Source: Desulfobacterales bacterium
GTDB taxonomy: Bacteria; Desulfobacterota; Desulfobacteria; Desulfobacterales; Desulfobacteraceae
Direction: 5' to 3'
DNA: 7,128 nt
Assembly: GCA_022361535.1 (NCBI GenBank)
Contig: JAKSAU010000951.1
Coordinates: forward strand, 1 to 7,128
A program made the position numbers and the translations under genes. Position 1 is the first letter of the stretch, and the number at the start of each line of letters is the position of its first letter. Below, piece by piece: positions 7,063 through 7,128 of this stretch. The notes under the pieces are model-generated. The model did not search any database and was not told the DNA's origin. It saw only the letters and a list, made by a program, of their open reading frames with translations.

Positions 7063-7128
7063 TTAGGATGCAGCAAGAAAAAGACTGTTAACCTTTTCCC
7101 AGTTGATTACATCAAAAAAGGCATTGAT
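7063..7128 (-). CDS. Fe/Mn superoxide dismutase, C-terminal 21 residues (runs off the right edge)
   Basis: The minus-strand frame from 7128 to the TAA at 7065-7063 reads INAFFDVINWEKVNSLFLAAS. This matches the conserved tail of iron/manganese superoxide dismutases, where a segment of the type YI-AF(F/W)-V(I/V)NW--V closes the protein. The enzyme converts superoxide to oxygen and hydrogen peroxide and protects anaerobes during oxygen exposure. The metal-binding His and Asp residues lie outside the window, so iron and manganese types cannot be separated. A strong terminator follows at once, so this is the last gene of its transcript and is probably unrelated to the kinase unit. The call rests on a short but characteristic segment. 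Confidence 0.82.
   Translation of the reverse strand: MNAFFDVINWEKVNSLFLAAS

Overview
This window most likely comes from a sulfate-reducing bacterium of the Desulfobacterota, probably a Desulfobacteraceae-type lineage. The main reason is a cut-off gene at the left edge whose product closely resembles DsrP, the NrfD-type membrane subunit of the DsrMKJOP complex of dissimilatory sulfate reduction. A c-type heme sensor kinase, a STAND-type regulator and a superoxide dismutase fit an anaerobe that senses redox changes. Base composition is moderate and looks even across the window. I see no mobile element, tRNA, rRNA or CRISPR array.

All four genes lie on the minus strand, so transcription reads from right to left. 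At the right edge (7063-7128) is the C-terminal end of an Fe/Mn superoxide dismutase. It is followed by a strong hairpin terminator (7002-7042). A good sigma70-type promoter (6921-6949) then drives a two-gene unit. The first gene (4373-6862) is a membrane-bound hybrid histidine kinase with a periplasmic Tll0287-like (DUF3365) domain carrying a CxxCH heme motif, then HAMP, PAS, kinase and receiver domains. After 33 bp comes a 1086-residue MalT/AfsR-like regulator (1079-4339): STAND ATPase, TPR-like region, then an OmpR-type winged helix and a BTAD domain at the C-terminus. After another 85 bp the DsrP-like gene starts (993, running off the left edge).

The most striking signal is in that 85-bp gap. 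Two heptamers, TTTACTC and TTTACTG, repeat with 11-bp periodicity, and the second ends exactly 8 bp before a TATGAT -10 box that lacks a -35 box. This is the geometry described for promoters activated by SARP proteins, the family whose DNA-binding module sits at the C-terminus of the neighbouring regulator. My hypothesis is a local circuit: a periplasmic heme sensor kinase and a STAND-SARP regulator that switch on a DsrP-like quinone-interacting membrane subunit. How the kinase signal would reach the regulator is not visible, because the regulator has no receiver domain.
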